A stretch of 64,000 nt of DNA from Luteimonas sp. MC1572 (GCF_016615815.1 NZ_CP067112.1:2294001-2358000), one strand, 5' to 3'; shown: positions 41,750-53,651, counted from the stretch's first letter. Notes: a model not told the origin generated them from the letters alone. Translations and numbers: made by a program.

Positions 41750-42445
41750 TTACCGGCCCGGCTCATCGTTCCAGAGGATCTTGTGCAGCTGCAGCTGGAA
41801 CTTCACCGGCAAGCGGTCGGCGACGATCCAGTCGGCCAGTTCGCGCGGCTGAAGCTCCGATTTGCTGGGCGAGAACAGCACGTCGCAGCGCTCCGGCAAG
41901 GCCTGCTCGGCCAGGGTCGCGCGCGCCCACTCGTAATCGGCGCGATTGCAGATCACGAACTTGACCTGGTCGTGCGCCGTGAGCAGCGGAATGTTGGACC
42001 AGAGGTTGCGGTGAACTTCGCCGGAGCCGGGCGTCTTGATGTCGAGCACGCGCGACACGCGCGGGTCGACGTCGGCGATGTCGATCGCACCCGAGGTTTC
42101 CAGCGACACCGCGAATCCGGCGTCGCACAGCGCACGCAGCAGGCCGATGCAGCGCTTCTGCGCCAGTGGCTCGCCGCCGGTGACGCAGACATGGCGCACG
42201 CCGTGGCTGGCGACCTCGTCGACGATGGCGGCGATGTCGCGCCACTCGCCGCCGTGGAAGGCGTAGGCGGTGTCGCAGTACTGGCAGCGCAGCGGGCAGC
42301 CGGTCAGGCGCACGAAGACCGTGGGCCAGCCGGCGTCGCGCGCCTCGCCCTGCAGCGAGAGGAAGATTTCAGTGATGCGAAGCCGGTCCGGGGCCGCGGC
42401 AGCGGCCACGCCGGACTCGGCGGAAAGGGTGTCCATGGGCGTCAT
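41750..42445 (-). CDS. queE: QueE, 7-carboxy-7-deazaguanine synthase
   Basis: A 231-residue radical-SAM enzyme making 7-carboxy-7-deazaguanine from carboxy-tetrahydropterin. The cluster motif is Cys50-x3-Cys54-x2-Cys57 ([12 protein letters not shown]), with [12 protein letters not shown] before it and VCVTGGEPL after. An ATG at 42436 is an alternative start three codons in. Sits between cpoB and queC. Confidence 0.95.
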   Translation of the reverse strand: MTPMDTLSAESGVAAAAAPDRLRITEIFLSLQGEARDAGWPTVFVRLTGCPLRCQYCDTAYAFHGGEWRDIAAIVDEVASHGVRHVCVTGGEPLAQKRCIGLLRALCDAGFAVSLETSGAIDIADVDPRVSRVLDIKTPGSGEVHRNLWSNIPLLTAHDQVKFVICNRADYEWARATLAEQALPERCDVLFSPSKSELQPRELADWIVADRLPVKFQLQLHKILWNDEPGR

Positions 42446-42496
42446 TCTACCGCGCGCCCCGCGCCTCTCCCCGTACGGGGCGGCGGAAAGCAGGGT

Positions 42497-43324
42497 TCAG
42501 CGCAGGCTGTTGAGCTGGATCGAGCGCAGGCGGTCGTCGGCCGTGCGCGCGGCGTCGGTACCCGGGTATTTCGCCACCACCTGGCCCAGCGTGGCCTCGG
42601 CGGCGGGCAGGTCGCGCAGGCCGTACTGCGACAGGCCCACCTTCAGCAATGCGCCCGCGCTCTTGTCATGCGTGGGATAGCGCTGCAGGACCGCCTGGAA
42701 CTGTTCCATGGCCAGCGCGTAGTTGCTGGTGACGTAATAGCTCTCACCCAGCCAGTACAGCGCGTTCGGCGCGTAGGAGCCGGTCGGATAGGCGCGCAGG
42801 AACGCCTGGAACAGGTTGGCGGAATCCGCGTAGCGGCCTTCCTTCATGGCGGAAAACGCCAGCTCGTAGGCGCTGCGCTCGTCGGCGGCGTTGGCCAGCA
42901 GGCCGGCATCGCCGAACACGGCCGGAGCGCTGTCCACGGGGCCCGCCGAACGCGGTGCCGGGGTAGCTGGCGGCTTGGCCGCTGGCGGCGTCGACGCAGC
43001 GGGAGCAGGCGCCGAACCTCCGGCGCCTTCCAGGCGGTTCATGCGGTCGTCGAGGTCGAGGTACTGGTTGCGGGCACTGGTCTGCAGCTGGTCGTTCTGC
43101 TGCTGCAGTTCCTCGATCTGCCCACGCAGCGCCTGCACTTCATTGCGCAGTGCGGTGAGCTGGTTGAGCAGGTCGACGTTGCCCTGGTTGTTGGCGGCCT
43201 GCGCTTCGAGCGCGGAGACGCGCTCGCCAAGGCTGGCACGCTGCGCCGAAGCCGGCGGGGCGAACAGCGCCGCGGCAAGCGCGCTGGCGAGGACAAGGCT
43301 GGACAGGACGTGGCTGCGGGTCAT
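42497..43324 (-). CDS. cpoB: CpoB (YbgF), Tol-associated periplasmic protein
   Basis: A 275-residue precursor: signal peptide ending in APPASAQ, a coiled coil (LGERVSALEAQAANNQGNVD ... QIEELQQQNDQLQ) that trimerises the protein, a Pro/Ala linker and three TPRs (AYELAFSAMKEGRYADSANL...). In E. coli CpoB links Tol-Pal to PBP1B during outer-membrane constriction; mrcB also occurs in this window, but far away. Last gene of the Tol-Pal cluster. Confidence 0.93.
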   Translation of the reverse strand: MTRSHVLSSLVLASALAAALFAPPASAQRASLGERVSALEAQAANNQGNVDLLNQLTALRNEVQALRGQIEELQQQNDQLQTSARNQYLDLDDRMNRLEGAGGSAPAPAASTPPAAKPPATPAPRSAGPVDSAPAVFGDAGLLANAADERSAYELAFSAMKEGRYADSANLFQAFLRAYPTGSYAPNALYWLGESYYVTSNYALAMEQFQAVLQRYPTHDKSAGALLKVGLSQYGLRDLPAAEATLGQVVAKYPGTDAARTADDRLRSIQLNSLR

Positions 43325-43416
43325 GGCATCGGCTGCTGTTGTTCGGACTCTGGAAAGACAATCGGCAGCTGGCGGGGTTCCCCGACAGCTGCCGACGTGG
43401 GTCACGCGTGCGCCGC

Positions 43417-43929
43417 TCAGCGGGCGGTATAGACGATCTCGGCGCGGCGGTTCTTGGCCCAGCAATCCTCGTTCGAGGCGGTGCAGGTCGGACGCTCTTC
43501 GCCGTAGCTGGTCACCGAGACCTGGCTGCCGTTGCCGCCGTTGGCCTGGAGGGCCGACGACACGGCATTGCCGCGGCGCTCGCCGAGGCCCAGGTTGTAG
43601 TCGCGGCTGCCGCGCTCGTCGGCATGGCCTTCGAGGGTCAGGCGCGCGGACGGACGGTCACGCAGGTACTTGGCGTGGCACGCCATCGCGGCCTGGAACT
43701 CCGGACGCAGCGCTTCCTGGTCGAGATCGAAGTACACCACGCGCTGGCGCAGGCATGCATCGGTATCGAGGTCCTCAGGACCGTAGGCGCCCGCGGTGGT
43801 GGCCGGCTGGGTGGTCGTCGGGGACGACGGACCGGTGTCTACCGGGGCCTCTTCCTTGACCTTCTTGGTACATGCAACGGCGGCCATGCAGAGCAGGGCC
43901 GTGAGCAGAACGCGGGTTGGGGTCTTCAT
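43417..43929 (-). CDS. pal: Pal, peptidoglycan-associated lipoprotein
   Basis: A 170-residue outer-membrane lipoprotein. Lipobox MAAVAC is followed by a Thr/Pro linker and an OmpA-type peptidoglycan-binding domain (VVYFDLDQEALRPEFQ, LEGHADERGSRDYNLGLGER). The start MKTPTRVLLTALL at 43929 gives a proper signal peptide. Binds TolB and peptidoglycan. Confidence 0.96.
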   Translation of the reverse strand: MKTPTRVLLTALLCMAAVACTKKVKEEAPVDTGPSSPTTTQPATTAGAYGPEDLDTDACLRQRVVYFDLDQEALRPEFQAAMACHAKYLRDRPSARLTLEGHADERGSRDYNLGLGERRGNAVSSALQANGGNGSQVSVTSYGEERPTCTASNEDCWAKNRRAEIVYTAR

Positions 43930-43993
43930 CTCTCGTCGATCCTCTGCAAAGGGGTTGTGCATTCAGATTGCTGGCGGGTATGTGCAGGCAGCG

Positions 43994-45331
43994 TCAGCGC
44001 TGCCGGAACGGTCCCCATGCGGGTTCGCGGACGTTGCCGTCGGCGAGCACCAGTCGTTGCCGGACCCGGCCATCGGCGGAGACGGCATACAGGACTCCCC
44101 TGGTGCCTTCCCTTGCCGCGTACAGGACCATGCTGGCGTTCGGAGCGAAGCTCGGTGATTCATCGAGCGACCCCGGCGACAGCGTGGACCACCGCGGCGA
44201 ACCGAGGCTGCGATCCAGCAACGCGATACGGTATACGTTTCCTGAACCTTGTGCCACGGCGATCTTCTTGTCGTCGAACGACACCGTCGGGCTGGCGTTG
44301 TAATTTCCCTGGAACGTCACGCGCGTGGCGCTGCCGCCGGACGCCGGCACCTGGTAAACCTGCGGCCTGCCGCCGCGGTCGGAAGTGAAGTAGACGCTGT
44401 TGCCGTCGCTGCTCCAGGTGGGCTCGGTGTCGATGCCGATCTGGCTGGTCAGCTGGGTCAGGGCCTTGCTGCCGAGATCCATCACGTAGATTTCCGGGCT
44501 GCCGCTGCGCGACAGCGTGAGCGCCAGGCGATTGCCATCGGGCGAAAACGCGGGCGAGCTGTTGATGCCGCGGAAGCTCGCCACGCGCTCGCGCGCGCCG
44601 GTGCCCAGGTCCTGGATGTAGATCGCCGAGTTGTTGTTGTGCTCGAACGACACATAGGCCAGGCGACGGCCATCCGGGCTCCAGCTGGGCGACATCAGCG
44701 GCTCGGTCGAGCGCACCACCACCTGCGGCGCGTGGCCATCGGCGTCGGCCACCATCAGCGCGTAGCGCGTGTTGGTGCCGGTGCCGGTGGCGGTGACATA
44801 GGCGATGCGCGTCCAGAACGCGCCGCGCACGCCGAGGATCTTCTCGTAGATGGCATCCGCCATCTGATGGGCGACGTCGCGCATGGCGTTGGCGCGGCCG
44901 GTCATCGCCATGCCGAGCAGGCGCTCCTGCTTGGCGACATCGAACAGTTCGTACTCCACCCGGAACGCGCCGCCGCCGGCATCGATTACGCGGCCGACGA
45001 CCAGGAAGTCCTGCTTCAGCAGGCGCCAGGTCGGGTAGTTCACCTCGCTGCCACGTGTCGGGCGCTCGGTGATGTCCTGCTCGGGCAGGCCGCGGAATTG
45101 CCCCGATCGCGCCAGGTCCTCGCGGACCACGCGGGCGACGTCGGTATCAGGCGCCGCGCCGCCACCCTGGTAGGGCATCGGTACGACGGTGATCGGCAGC
45201 GCCTGGGCGTTGCCGCCCACGATGTCGATCTCGAGCGCCTGCTGCGCCGAGGCCGCGAACGGCAGGAGCAATGCAAGGCAGGCGACTAGCCAGGCGCTGG
45301 GCGTAGCCAGGCGGCGTTGGGTTCGGGTCAT
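43994..45331 (-). CDS. tolB: TolB, periplasmic Tol-Pal protein
   Basis: A 445-residue precursor with a signal peptide (LVACLALLLPFAASAQQ), the N-terminal TolB domain that includes the TolA-binding peptide, and a six-bladed beta-propeller of repeated SPDGRRLAYVS / SPDGNRLALTL / SSDGNSVYFTS blades that binds Pal. Normal length and order between tolA and pal. Confidence 0.97.
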   Translation of the reverse strand: MTRTQRRLATPSAWLVACLALLLPFAASAQQALEIDIVGGNAQALPITVVPMPYQGGGAAPDTDVARVVREDLARSGQFRGLPEQDITERPTRGSEVNYPTWRLLKQDFLVVGRVIDAGGGAFRVEYELFDVAKQERLLGMAMTGRANAMRDVAHQMADAIYEKILGVRGAFWTRIAYVTATGTGTNTRYALMVADADGHAPQVVVRSTEPLMSPSWSPDGRRLAYVSFEHNNNSAIYIQDLGTGARERVASFRGINSSPAFSPDGNRLALTLSRSGSPEIYVMDLGSKALTQLTSQIGIDTEPTWSSDGNSVYFTSDRGGRPQVYQVPASGGSATRVTFQGNYNASPTVSFDDKKIAVAQGSGNVYRIALLDRSLGSPRWSTLSPGSLDESPSFAPNASMVLYAAREGTRGVLYAVSADGRVRQRLVLADGNVREPAWGPFRQR

Positions 45332-45419
45332 TCCGGGCTCCGGGGGGATGGGCTTGCTAACGTGACAGGATGGCCGTGAAGGCGCTCACAAGGATGAACG
45401 GATTCCTCCCCGCGGAAGG

Positions 45420-46385
45420 TCAGCGGTCCTTGGCCCTGAAATTGAGGTTGAGGGTGCGGTTGAAGACGCTCTCAAAGCCGGCATACGGCAACGGCTCGGC
45501 CTTGCGCACAGCGGCTTCCACCGAGCGGCGTCCGAGCTCGTCGTACGGGCAGGAAGACGAAAACTCCACCCTCACCACGGTTCCGCCACGCACCTGGGTG
45601 ATGGTCATCCTGCACTCCTGCCCCAGCGGCACGTTCTCCGGACGAGTCCAGTTGCCCAGGATCGCCGCTTGGATCGCCGCCTTGTAGCCCGCGTCCAAAC
45701 CCGGATCGACACCCTCGTTTCCGCGCGGCGGATTGTTGTCCGACTGCTGCGCGGACGCCTGCTGCGCGCGCGTGTCGGCGATCTGCTTGAGCTTCTGCTC
45801 GGCCAGCTCGGCCTCGCGCCGCGCCTGCGCCTGCTGCTTGCGCAGCTCGGCGAGCTTCTCGTCGCGCTCGCGCTGCTGCGCGGCCAGGCGGCGCTGTTTC
45901 TCGGCCTCCTCCTGGCGCAGGCGTTCGGTGAGGTCGATCTGTTCCTGGCGACGCCGCGCCTCCTGCTCACGCTCGGCGGTCTCGCGCGAGATCGCATCGC
46001 GGCGCGCGGCCTCCTGGTCGACGGTGTCGGGCTCGGGCACCTGCTCCTGGGCCTGCGGTTGCGGCGTGACCGGCGAGTCTTCCGGGCGCGGTTCGGGCAG
46101 CGGCTGCGGTGGCGGCACGGCGGCGTCTTCCACGGGCTCGGGCAGCGGGGGCTCGGGCTCCGGCTCACGCGGCACCGGGTCGGGAGGCTGGCGCAGCGTG
46201 CGCTGCATGGCCGGCGACAGGTCGCCGACATCCATCATCTCGGCGCTGATCGGCGAACCGGCGGCCGACTGCGGCGCAGCCGCGCGCGTCCACCACAGGC
46301 CGGCGAACATCAGGGCGAACAGGGCGACGTGGAGCAGCAGCGCCAGCCCGAACGCCCGCGCGGTATCGGCGCGGCTTTCACGCAT
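45420..46385 (-). CDS. tolA: TolA, energy-coupling envelope protein
   Basis: A 321-residue inner-membrane protein: one membrane helix (FGLALLLHVALFALMFAGLW), a Pro/Glu-rich stretch, a long charged helix (residues ~125-215, REQEARRRQEQIDLTERLRQ) spanning the periplasm, and a C-terminal TonB-like domain (~225-321). The start overlaps the tolR stop by one base (TGATG). Confidence 0.95.
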   Translation of the reverse strand: MRESRADTARAFGLALLLHVALFALMFAGLWWTRAAAPQSAAGSPISAEMMDVGDLSPAMQRTLRQPPDPVPREPEPEPPLPEPVEDAAVPPPQPLPEPRPEDSPVTPQPQAQEQVPEPDTVDQEAARRDAISRETAEREQEARRRQEQIDLTERLRQEEAEKQRRLAAQQRERDEKLAELRKQQAQARREAELAEQKLKQIADTRAQQASAQQSDNNPPRGNEGVDPGLDAGYKAAIQAAILGNWTRPENVPLGQECRMTITQVRGGTVVRVEFSSSCPYDELGRRSVEAAVRKAEPLPYAGFESVFNRTLNLNFRAKDR

Positions 46386-46825
46386 CAGCGCGGACCGTCC
46401 TGCCTGGGGTCGCTCATCAGGCCGACGCGCTCCACGCCGGCGTTCTGCAGCAGCGCCATCGCGTCCATGACGTGCTGATAGGTACCAGCACCGTCTGCCG
46501 CGACGAATATCGCGATATCCGGGTTGTTGGCGACAAGGGCACGGATCTTCGCGGTGAGCGTGGCCGAGTCCACAGCCTCGTTGCTGCCGGATGCGACGAT
46601 GAGCGAGTAGTTGCCTGCGGCGTCGACCTGGACGAGCACCGGGTCCTTCTTCTCCTGGATCGACTTGGCGTTGGATTCCGGCAGCTGCACGTCGACGCCG
46701 AGGTTCATCAGCGGCGCGGTCACCATGAAGATGATCAGCAGCACCAGCATCACGTCGATGTACGGCACGACGTTGATCTCGTTCTTGAGCTTGCGACGGC
46801 GCGCGCGACGGCTTCGGACGGACAT
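46385..46825 (-). CDS. tolR: TolR, proton-channel component
   Basis: A 146-residue ExbD/TolR protein with one membrane helix carrying the proton-relay Asp (NVVPYIDVMLVLLIIFMVTA) and a periplasmic domain. Works with TolQ to energise TolA using the proton gradient. 3 nt after tolQ. Confidence 0.96.
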   Translation of the reverse strand: MSVRSRRARRRKLKNEINVVPYIDVMLVLLIIFMVTAPLMNLGVDVQLPESNAKSIQEKKDPVLVQVDAAGNYSLIVASGSNEAVDSATLTAKIRALVANNPDIAIFVAADGAGTYQHVMDAMALLQNAGVERVGLMSDPRQDGPR

Positions 46826-46828
46826 GGC

Positions 46829-47629
46829 TCAGGCCTCCCCGGTGGTCGCCTGCCGCTCCAGGATCGAGGAGAACTCGTCGGAGAACGCGTCATAGCGGCC
46901 GGCGATGCGCTCGACCCGGGTCGCGAAGCGGTTGTACGCCCACACCGCCGGGATCGCGGCGAACAGGCCCATGGCGGTGGCGATCAGCGCCTCGGAAATG
47001 CCCGGCGCGACGCTGGCGATGGTGGCTTCCTTGACGTTGGCCAGGCCCTGGAAGGCGATCATGATGCCCCACACCGTGCCCAGCAGGCCCACGTAGGGCG
47101 CGATGGAACCGACGTTGGCGAGGAACTCGAGGTTGTGCTCGAGTCCGTCCAGCTCGCGCGAACTGGCCACGCGCATGCCGCGCTGCGCGCCTTCGAGCTG
47201 GGCGCGTCCGTCACCACCGATGCGCTGGCGGCCGCGCGAGTATTCGCGGAAGCCGGCCTCGAAGATCGACTCCAGGCCTTCGACTTCGCGGTTGCGCTCG
47301 CTGGCCGAGCTGTAGAGCTTGCCGAGGTCGACGCCGGACCAGAACTTCTCTTCGAAGCGGTCGGCTTCCTTCGCGGCGCGGTCGAGCATGCGCTTCTTGC
47401 GGAAGATGATCACCCACGATGCGATCGACGCTAACAGCAGCACCAGCATCACCAGCTGCACGGGGATGGAGGCGTGCAGCACCAGGTGCAGCAGGTCGAG
47501 GTTGGCGCCGGCGGCCGGTGCCGCCGCGGCCTGCGCGGCGTCGGCCGCGAGCTCGACGGACTGCGCCGCGGCTTCGTCGGGCAACGGTTCCGCCGTGGTC
47601 GCCTGCAGCAGGGTGGCCAGTACACTCAT
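46829..47629 (-). CDS. tolQ: TolQ, proton-channel component
   Basis: A 266-residue MotA/TolQ/ExbB protein with three membrane helices (VQLVMLVLLLASIASWVIIF; APYVGLLGTVWGIMIAFQGL; EALIATAMGLFAAIPAVWAY). Its start overlaps the ybgC stop by 4 nt (ATGA). Confidence 0.96.
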   Translation of the reverse strand: MSVLATLLQATTAEPLPDEAAAQSVELAADAAQAAAAPAAGANLDLLHLVLHASIPVQLVMLVLLLASIASWVIIFRKKRMLDRAAKEADRFEEKFWSGVDLGKLYSSASERNREVEGLESIFEAGFREYSRGRQRIGGDGRAQLEGAQRGMRVASSRELDGLEHNLEFLANVGSIAPYVGLLGTVWGIMIAFQGLANVKEATIASVAPGISEALIATAMGLFAAIPAVWAYNRFATRVERIAGRYDAFSDEFSSILERQATTGEA

Positions 47630-48062
47630 CGGTCTTGCTCCGCGTTCGATTCGAGGGGTTTGAGTTGCAGGTACAGGTGGTCCGGGATGGCGCGCGGCCG
47701 GAAGCCGCCGGCGTCGAGCGCCGCGACCCGCACCCGCGCGGCCACCAGCAGTTCGCCGTCGCGCCGCACTTCCTGCGTGAACACCACGCTGGCGCGGCGG
47801 AGCTCGGCAACTGCCACGGTGACCTGCAGCGCGTCGTCCAGGCGTGCAGGCCGATGGAAGTCGAGCTGCATGTCACGGACGGCGAACACCAGGTCGTGCT
47901 GGTCGCGCATTCCACGTTGCCCGTGCCCGAGGGCGCGCATCCAGTCACTGCGTGCGCGTTCGAAGTAGGCCACGTACCGCGCGTGGTACACCACGCCGCC
48001 AGCGTCGGTATCTTCCCAATACACCCTTGTCGCCAAGCTGAACGGGTGGCAAACCGCGCTTG

Positions 48063-48066
<4 letters not shown>
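47626..48066 (-). CDS. ybgC: YbgC acyl-CoA thioesterase (Tol-Pal associated)
   Basis: A 146-residue hotdog-fold thioesterase. The catalytic Asp is in [23 protein letters not shown]. Nearly always first gene of tol-pal clusters; linked to phospholipid metabolism. Overlaps both ruvB and tolQ by 4 nt. Confidence 0.95.
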
Positions 48067-49085
<1,019 letters not shown>

Positions 49086-49140
49086 GCCGACATGTTCGCA
49101 TGGGCGCCGCGGCCCTGGCGCGCCAGCCGCCCTTCCCTGC

Positions 49141-51066
49141 TCAGATCTCGACCTGCGCGCCCAGCTCCACCAGGCGGTTGCCCGGGATGCGGAAGAAGTT
49201 GTTGGCCGGCGCCGCGTTGCGGTGCATGAAGGCGAACAGCTTGTCGCGCCACACCGGCATGCCGACGTGGCGGCTGGCGACGATGGTCTCGCGGCTGACG
49301 AAGTACGTGGTGTCCATCGGATCGAAATCCATGCCTTCGACGTCGCAGGAGCGCATCAGCGCCAGCGGCAGGTCGGGCGTTTCCATGAAGCCGAAGCGCG
49401 CGGTGACCCGGTAGAAGTCGTCGCCGATTTCCTTCACTTCCAGCCTTCGCTCGCGCGGCGCGTACGGCACCTTGAGGGTCTCCGCGGTCAGGAACACGTT
49501 GCGCTCGTGCAGCACCTTGTTGTGCTTGAGGTTGTGCATCAGCGCGTGCGGCACCACGCCGGGGTCGCTGGTCAGGAAGATCGCCGTACCCGGTACGCGC
49601 ACCGGCGGGGCCAGCATCAGTCCGGGGATGAAGGTGTCCAGGCGGATGCCTTCCTTCTGCACCGCCAGGCGCAGCAGCTCGCGGCCGTGGCGCCACGTGC
49701 GCAACATGGTGAACAGCACGATGCCCAGCACCAGCGGGAACCAGCCGCCCTGCAGGATCTTGGCGCCGTTGGCGACCACGAACGCGACTTCGATGGCCAC
49801 GAACGCCACGCAGCACGGCAGCACCCAGCGCCGTGCCCGCAGCCACAGCGCGCGCGCCACGATCACCAGCAGCAGGGTGTCGATCAGCATCGTCATCGAC
49901 ACCGACACGCCATAGGCCACCGCCAGCCGCGACGAGCTGCCGAACGCCAGCACCAGCCCGATCACCACAATCGCCATCGACCAGTTGATCGCCGGGATGT
50001 AGATCTGGCCGATGGTCTCGCTCGAGGTGTGCTTGATGCGCATGCGCGGGATGTAGCCCAGCTGCATGGCCTGGCGCGCCACCGAGAAGCCGCCGGTGAT
50101 CACCGCTTGCGACGCGATCACCGTGGCCGCCGTGGCCAGCACGATCATCGGCCAGCGACCCCACTCCGGCACGCCGATGTAGAACGGATTGCGGATCGCC
50201 GTCGGGTCCTCGAGCACCAGTGCGCCCTGGCCCAGGTAGTTGAGCATCAGCGCCGGCAGCACGAACCAGTACCAGCCCAGGCGGATCGGACGCGGGCCGA
50301 AATGGCCCATGTCGGTATAGATCGCCTCGCCGCCGGTCACCGCCAGCACCACCGCCCCGAGGATGAACACACCGCCCCAGCTGTGCTCCATGAAGAACTT
50401 GGCGCCCCACCAGGGGTTGATCGCCTGCAGTACTTCGGGTTCGTGGAGGATGTTCACCACCCCCAGCACCGCAAGCGACAGGAACCAGAGGATGGTGATC
50501 GGCCCGAACACACGCCCGACCTTCTCGGTGCCGTAACGCTGGGTGGCGAACAGCCCCGCCAGCACCAGCACCGTGACCGGCACGATCCAGCGGCGCAGGC
50601 CCGGCGCCACCACCTCCAGGCCTTCGACCGCCGACAGCACCGAGATCGCCGGGGTGATCACGCCGTCGCCGAAGAACAGCGAGGCGCCGAACACGCCGAG
50701 CAGCCCCACCATGTACACGGACTTGGATCCGGGCTTCAGGCTGCGCTGGGCCAGCGCCATCAGCGCCATGATCCCGCCCTCGCCCTCGTTGTCGGCGCGC
50801 ATGATGATGGTGACGTACTTCAGCGTCACCACCACGGTCAGCGCCCAGAACACCAGCGACAGGATGCCAAGCACGGTGTCGTGGTTGGCGACCAGGCCGT
50901 AGTGCGGCGAAAACGCCTCGCGCAGCGTGTACAGCGGGCTGGTGCCGATGTCGCCGAACACCACGCCAACCGCACCCACCACGAGGGCGGGCAGGCCGGT
51001 CCTGGACTTGGCCTTGCCTGGCGCGCCGTGGGTCGCGGCAGCGCGCCGTGGAGTACCTGCGGACAT
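49141..51066 (-). CDS. kup: Kup low-affinity potassium uptake protein
   Basis: A 641-residue K+/H+ symporter with about 12 membrane helices in the first ~450 residues ([20 protein letters not shown] near the start, [28 protein letters not shown]) and a cytoplasmic C-terminal domain. It lies between ruvA and ruvB on the same strand, 20 nt after ruvA. Confidence 0.96.
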   Translation of the reverse strand: MSAGTPRRAAATHGAPGKAKSRTGLPALVVGAVGVVFGDIGTSPLYTLREAFSPHYGLVANHDTVLGILSLVFWALTVVVTLKYVTIIMRADNEGEGGIMALMALAQRSLKPGSKSVYMVGLLGVFGASLFFGDGVITPAISVLSAVEGLEVVAPGLRRWIVPVTVLVLAGLFATQRYGTEKVGRVFGPITILWFLSLAVLGVVNILHEPEVLQAINPWWGAKFFMEHSWGGVFILGAVVLAVTGGEAIYTDMGHFGPRPIRLGWYWFVLPALMLNYLGQGALVLEDPTAIRNPFYIGVPEWGRWPMIVLATAATVIASQAVITGGFSVARQAMQLGYIPRMRIKHTSSETIGQIYIPAINWSMAIVVIGLVLAFGSSSRLAVAYGVSVSMTMLIDTLLLVIVARALWLRARRWVLPCCVAFVAIEVAFVVANGAKILQGGWFPLVLGIVLFTMLRTWRHGRELLRLAVQKEGIRLDTFIPGLMLAPPVRVPGTAIFLTSDPGVVPHALMHNLKHNKVLHERNVFLTAETLKVPYAPRERRLEVKEIGDDFYRVTARFGFMETPDLPLALMRSCDVEGMDFDPMDTTYFVSRETIVASRHVGMPVWRDKLFAFMHRNAAPANNFFRIPGNRLVELGAQVEI

Positions 51067-51087
51067 GGGTTTCCGGGGTGCCTGCGG

Positions 51088-51678
51088 TCAACGAAGCGCG
51101 GACTGTAGCGCCTTTCGGATGATGGTTTCCGCAGGATCGCCGTCCACGTGCGCCTGGCGCGCCATGCGCTGCGCCTCGGCCGGCTTGTAGCCCAGCTGCT
51201 GCAGGGCCTCGGTCGCCTCCGACAGCGGGTCGGCGGGCGTGCCCGCCATCGGCATCGCCGTCGCACCACCCATGATTGCCTCGGCGCGGTCGCGCAGTTC
51301 CACCACGATGCGCTCGGCGGTCTTCTTGCCGATGCCCGGGATGCGCGTCAGCGCGGTGACGTCGCCGCCCGACACCAGGCGCGCGAACTCCTGGACGCTG
51401 GCGCCGGACAGGATCGCCAGCGCGATCTTCGCGCCGATGCCGGTCACCCGCTGCACGTCGCGGAACAGGCGCCGCTCGACCTCGCTGGCAAAGCCGTACA
51501 GCGACACCGAGTCTTCCTTCTGCGCGTAGTGCGTGAACAGCGAGACCTCGGCGCCGAGCACGGGAAGTTCGTAGAACGTGCTCATCGGCGCTTCCAGCTC
51601 GTAGCCGACGCCGTTGACGTCGATCACAAGCCACGGCGGTGATTTGTGCGCGAGCTTGCCGCGCAGGCGTCCGATCAT
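51088..51678 (-). CDS. ruvA: RuvA, Holliday junction-binding protein
   Basis: A 196-residue protein with OB fold ([20 protein letters not shown]), tandem helix-hairpin-helix motifs ([31 protein letters not shown]) and the C-terminal RuvB-binding domain ([18 protein letters not shown]). ATG 51678 overlaps the ruvC stop by 4 nt. Confidence 0.97.
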   Translation of the reverse strand: MIGRLRGKLAHKSPPWLVIDVNGVGYELEAPMSTFYELPVLGAEVSLFTHYAQKEDSVSLYGFASEVERRLFRDVQRVTGIGAKIALAILSGASVQEFARLVSGGDVTALTRIPGIGKKTAERIVVELRDRAEAIMGGATAMPMAGTPADPLSEATEALQQLGYKPAEAQRMARQAHVDGDPAETIIRKALQSALR

Positions 51679-52211
51679 TTGCGGCTCCAGGCCAGGCGTT
51701 CGTCGATGCCCAGGCGCCGCGCGCTGGCGCTGACGTGGGCGTGGGTGATGGCAATGGCGAGCGCGTCCGCGGCGTCGGCTTGAAGGCGGCCGCTGAGCCC
51801 CAGCATCGCGCCGACCATGTGCTGCACCTGGGCCTTGTCCGCGGCGCCCTTGCCGACCAGCGCCAGCTTCACCTGGCGCGCGCCGTATTCGTGCACCGGC
51901 AGGTCGTGCATGACCACCGCGCAGATCGCCGCGCCGCGCGCCTGGCCCAGCTTGAGCGCGGAGTCGGCGTTCTTGGCCATGAACACCTGCTCGATGGCGA
52001 CCTCGTCCGGGCGGTGCTCCTCGACGATCGCGCGCAGGCCGTCCAGCAGGCGGCGCAGGCGCTGCGGCAGGTCGCCCTTGCACGCGGCCACGCCGGCCAT
52101 CAGGTTGAGCGGCGCGTGGAACACGTGCTTCACCCGCCCGGTGGCATCGACATCGATGATGCCCACGCCGGTGCGCTGCGAGCCGGGGTCGATGCCGAGG
52201 ATCCTGGTCAC
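51675..52211 (-). CDS. ruvC: RuvC, Holliday junction resolvase
   Basis: A 178-residue RNase H-fold nuclease. Catalytic Asp in [12 protein letters not shown], Glu in [11 protein letters not shown], and the C-terminal acidic pair in [15 protein letters not shown]. Starts with GTG at 52211, 9 nt after yebC. Confidence 0.97.
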   Translation of the reverse strand: MTRILGIDPGSQRTGVGIIDVDATGRVKHVFHAPLNLMAGVAACKGDLPQRLRRLLDGLRAIVEEHRPDEVAIEQVFMAKNADSALKLGQARGAAICAVVMHDLPVHEYGARQVKLALVGKGAADKAQVQHMVGAMLGLSGRLQADAADALAIAITHAHVSASARRLGIDERLAWSRK

Positions 52212-52220
52212 GTCGTGCTG

Positions 52221-52952
52221 CTACGCGTACGCGTCGTCGCCGAGTTCGGCGTTGGAATACACGGCCTGGACGTCGTCGATGTCCTCCAGCCAGCGCAGCA
52301 GCTTGACCACCTGCTGCGCGGTCTCGCCTTCGACGGCGATGTCGTTGTCGGCGCGCATGGTGATTTCGGCGTGGTCGGCGGGAAGGCCGGCGGCGGCCAT
52401 CGCGTCACGCACGCTGCCGAAATCCTCGGGCGAGGTGACCACGTCGATCGCGCCGTCCTCCGGGTACACCACCACGTCGTCGGCGCCGGCCTCGATGGCG
52501 GCATTGGTCACCGCGTCCTCGCTGGCGCCCGGCGCGTAACGCAGCACGCCCTGCTTGTGGAACATGAAGGCCACGGAACCGTCGGTGCCCAGGTTGCCGC
52601 CGAACTTGCCGAACGCGTGGCGCACGTCGGCCACGGTGCGCACCTTGTTGTCGGTCAGGCAGTCGGCGATCACCGCCACCCCGCCCGGGGCGTAGCCCTC
52701 GTAGCGGATCTCCTCGTAGTCCACGCCTTCCAGTTCGCCGGTCGCCTTCTTGATGGCGCGCTCGATGACGTCCTTGGTCATGTTGGCCGAGAGCGCCTTG
52801 TCGACGCCGCTGCGCAGGCGCGGATTGCTGCCGGGATCTCCCCCGCCGGCGCGCGCGGCAACCGAGATCTCGCGGATCAGCTTGGTGAAGATCTTGCCGC
52901 GACGCGCGTCTTCGGCGTTCTTGCGGCCTTCGATGGAGGGGCCTCTGCCCAT
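52221..52952 (-). CDS. yebC: YebC/PmpR-family transcription or translation regulator
   Basis: A 243-residue YebC-family protein ([52 protein letters not shown]). Described as a DNA-binding regulator (PmpR) and as an aid to translation of proline-rich stretches. Conserved place between aspS and ruvC. ATG 52952 follows GGGAA. Confidence 0.94.
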   Translation of the reverse strand: MGRGPSIEGRKNAEDARRGKIFTKLIREISVAARAGGGDPGSNPRLRSGVDKALSANMTKDVIERAIKKATGELEGVDYEEIRYEGYAPGGVAVIADCLTDNKVRTVADVRHAFGKFGGNLGTDGSVAFMFHKQGVLRYAPGASEDAVTNAAIEAGADDVVVYPEDGAIDVVTSPEDFGSVRDAMAAAGLPADHAEITMRADNDIAVEGETAQQVVKLLRWLEDIDDVQAVYSNAELGDDAYA

Positions 52953-53026
52953 GCGTATTCCCGTCAAACCTGGTGGCGATAGGAGATGGTACCCGCTCCG
53001 GCGAATGCGCTCCCCGGCGCAGCCGG

Positions 53027-53650
53027 TCAGCGGGCGAAGCGGCCGTCGCGCAGGAACGTGATCGCCAGGCGCGCGGCCTCGGCGGAGACCAGCAAGCCGC
53101 TGTGCGAGGCGTCGATGACCACGTGGCCGGCCAGGCCCGGCAGGCGCGTCTCGGCCACGGCCACGGTGCCGTCGTGCGGCTCCTCGAAACGCGCGACCAG
53201 CGCGCCCAGCCCGTGCGGCCGCGACCCGGCGACCATGCCGACCTCCACTCCCTGCGGCAGCGCGATGCAGCCCTGCCGCAGCAGCGCGGCGCTGCGCCCG
53301 AGGTAGAGCGCGGTCAATGCGCGACGCGACAGCGCGTGGGCTGCGCCGCTGCCGCACAGCGGCGTGCCCAGGCAGACCACGCGCGCCACCGGCAGTCCCG
53401 GCTCGGTCTGCAGCGCCTGCAGCGCGACCAGCCCACCAAGGCTGTGGCCGACGAGGTGCGTGGGCTCGCTGCCGCGCAGCCGCGCGCGCAGCGCGTCGAC
53501 CGCGGCCCCGGTGCTGCCCAGGATGCTGCGGTACCCGATGATCCCGGTAGTGAAGCCGGCTGCGCGCAGGCGTGCAGCGAAGCGGTGCATCGCCAGCGGC
53601 GGCATCCACAGCCCGTGCAGCAGCAGTACGCGGCGGGCGGTGGCGGGCAT
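53027..53650 (-). CDS. Alpha/beta hydrolase (esterase/lipase-like)
   Basis: A 207-residue alpha/beta-hydrolase fold: [17 protein letters not shown] near the start, nucleophile elbow [10 protein letters not shown], catalytic-Asp/His region ASHSGLL near the end. Substrate unknown. Starts one base after the GNAT gene stop. The pair is an insertion into the otherwise conserved aspS-yebC block. Confidence 0.85.
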   Translation of the reverse strand: MPATARRVLLLHGLWMPPLAMHRFAARLRAAGFTTGIIGYRSILGSTGAAVDALRARLRGSEPTHLVGHSLGGLVALQALQTEPGLPVARVVCLGTPLCGSGAAHALSRRALTALYLGRSAALLRQGCIALPQGVEVGMVAGSRPHGLGALVARFEEPHDGTVAVAETRLPGLAGHVVIDASHSGLLVSAEAARLAITFLRDGRFAR

Positions 53651-53651
53651 G

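Noticed and set aside
42446..42496. A possible preQ1 riboswitch or strong terminator near queE.
   Set aside because: Only GC-rich complementarity (CCCC-GTAC-GGGG) is seen in the queE/cpoB gap, with no preQ1 aptamer features and no T-run.
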